The notes under the pieces: model-generated
Told to the model about the DNA's origin: nothing
Databases searched by the model: none
The model's input: the letters and a program-made list of their open reading frames with translations, nothing else
In this document: piece after piece, positions 63,642 to 64,000 of the stretch
How positions within the stretch are numbered: position 1 is the stretch's first letter
Layout: the number at the start of each line of letters is the position of its first letter
Position numbers and translations under genes: made by a program
Source of the DNA: an uncultured Mycoplasmatota bacterium
Lineage (GTDB): Bacteria > Bacillota_I > Bacilli_A > RF39 > UBA660
Direction: 5' to 3'
Length of the DNA: 64,000 nucleotides
Assembly: GCA_900553835.1 (NCBI GenBank)
Contig: USFF01000003.1
Coordinates: 7,192-71,191, forward strand

Positions 63642-63684
63642 TTTTGTTTAAAATTTGGTAAAATATAAAGTGGACGGTGAGATA

Positions 63685-64000
63685 ATGAAACTATTTAAAA
63701 AGATTTTTGATCATGAATATAAAGAATTAAAGAGGTTTGAGGAGTTAGCTCAACAAGTGTTAGCATTAGATAGTGAAATGAGTAAATTAACTCCACTTGA
63801 ATTAAAGGCTAAAACTAGTGAGTTTAAAAGTAGACTTAGTGAAGGAGAAACACTAGATGATATTTTAGTTGAAGCTTTTGCAGTTGTTAGAGAAGCTGCT
63901 TATAGAGTGCTTGGAGAAAAGCCATATAAAGTTCAAGTGATTGGCGGTATTTGTATACATTATGGTAATATTGCTGAAATGAAAACTGGTGAAGGTAAGA
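63685..64000 (+). CDS. secA: SecA translocase ATPase, N-terminal part (runs off the right edge)
   Basis: The first 105 codons: [20 protein letters not shown], then [20 protein letters not shown] and [12 protein letters not shown], the beginning of Walker A. SecA drives secreted proteins through SecYEG. The rest lies outside the window. prfB, which follows secA in many Firmicutes, is at 20 kb here. Confidence 0.95.
   Translation, partial: MKLFKKIFDHEYKELKRFEELAQQVLALDSEMSKLTPLELKAKTSEFKSRLSEGETLDDILVEAFAVVREAAYRVLGEKPYKVQVIGGICIHYGNIAEMKTGEGK

Noticed and set aside
1..64000. Possible CRISPR array, prophage or transposon
   Set aside because: No regularly spaced repeats, integrase, transposase or phage structural genes were found.

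Overview
The window is about 64 kb of a very AT-rich chromosome around its replication origin. Gene content and order match the classical Bacilli/Firmicutes origin layout. Sporulation genes (spoIIR, spoIID, spoIIQ, spoVT, gerQ, bofA), a ComK-family protein, RNA polymerase delta and a Noc protein place it among spore-forming, Gram-positive, low-GC bacteria. I suspect an uncultured gut Bacilli lineage (RF39- or Erysipelotrichia-like), but the window alone does not prove that. No rRNA, tRNA, CRISPR array, prophage or insertion sequence was seen.

Left arm (1-35,992, mostly minus strand, so leaving the origin leftward): tpiA(partial)-pgk; a hypothetical gene; gap with a TGS/uridine-kinase-like nucleoside kinase; clpP; a hypothetical gene with a divergent small XRE regulator; a cell-division block whiA-M23 hydrolase-ftsX-ftsE; yitT; then rlmH-walJ-M23(LysM)-dnaB-rplI. 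A secreted protein with a divergent XRE regulator follows, then a D,D-carboxypeptidase, gerQ, pduL-prfB (prfB with the +1 programmed frameshift), an SGNH-like protein, murA, a MntP/YtaF-like protein, spoIIR, prmC-prfA, rpoE, a class A PBP, noc-rsmG-mnmG-mnmE-jag-yidC-rnpA-rpmH.

Origin (about 35,993-37,814): divergent rpmH and dnaA, DnaA-box-like repeats on both sides of dnaA, and an AT-rich tract before dnaN. Gene strand bias switches here.

Right arm (mostly plus strand): dnaA-dnaN-comK-recF-gyrB-gyrA; a 700-bp gap with five parS sites and a very short SRP RNA; tadA-dnaX-ebfC-recR-bofA-holB-ricT-methyltransferase-rsmI-pth-mfd; ppa (minus); spoVT, rpmE, rpiB, spoIID, spoIIQ; an Agr-type peptide quorum-sensing locus (agrA-agrC facing agrD-agrB); a cold-shock gene, hpf and the start of secA.

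The most interesting points are these. A ComK homologue sits between dnaN and recF, with three Spo0A boxes at exact 10-bp spacing in front of it. An unannotated 39-residue AgrD pre-peptide lies in a split, convergent agr locus. A tight parS cluster and two Noc-type sites (ATTTCCCGGGAAAT) accompany a protein that carries most of the Noc-specific DNA-recognition residues. spoIID has a sigma-E-like promoter placed so that its mRNA may be leaderless. Several cell-wall and sporulation enzymes have altered catalytic motifs.
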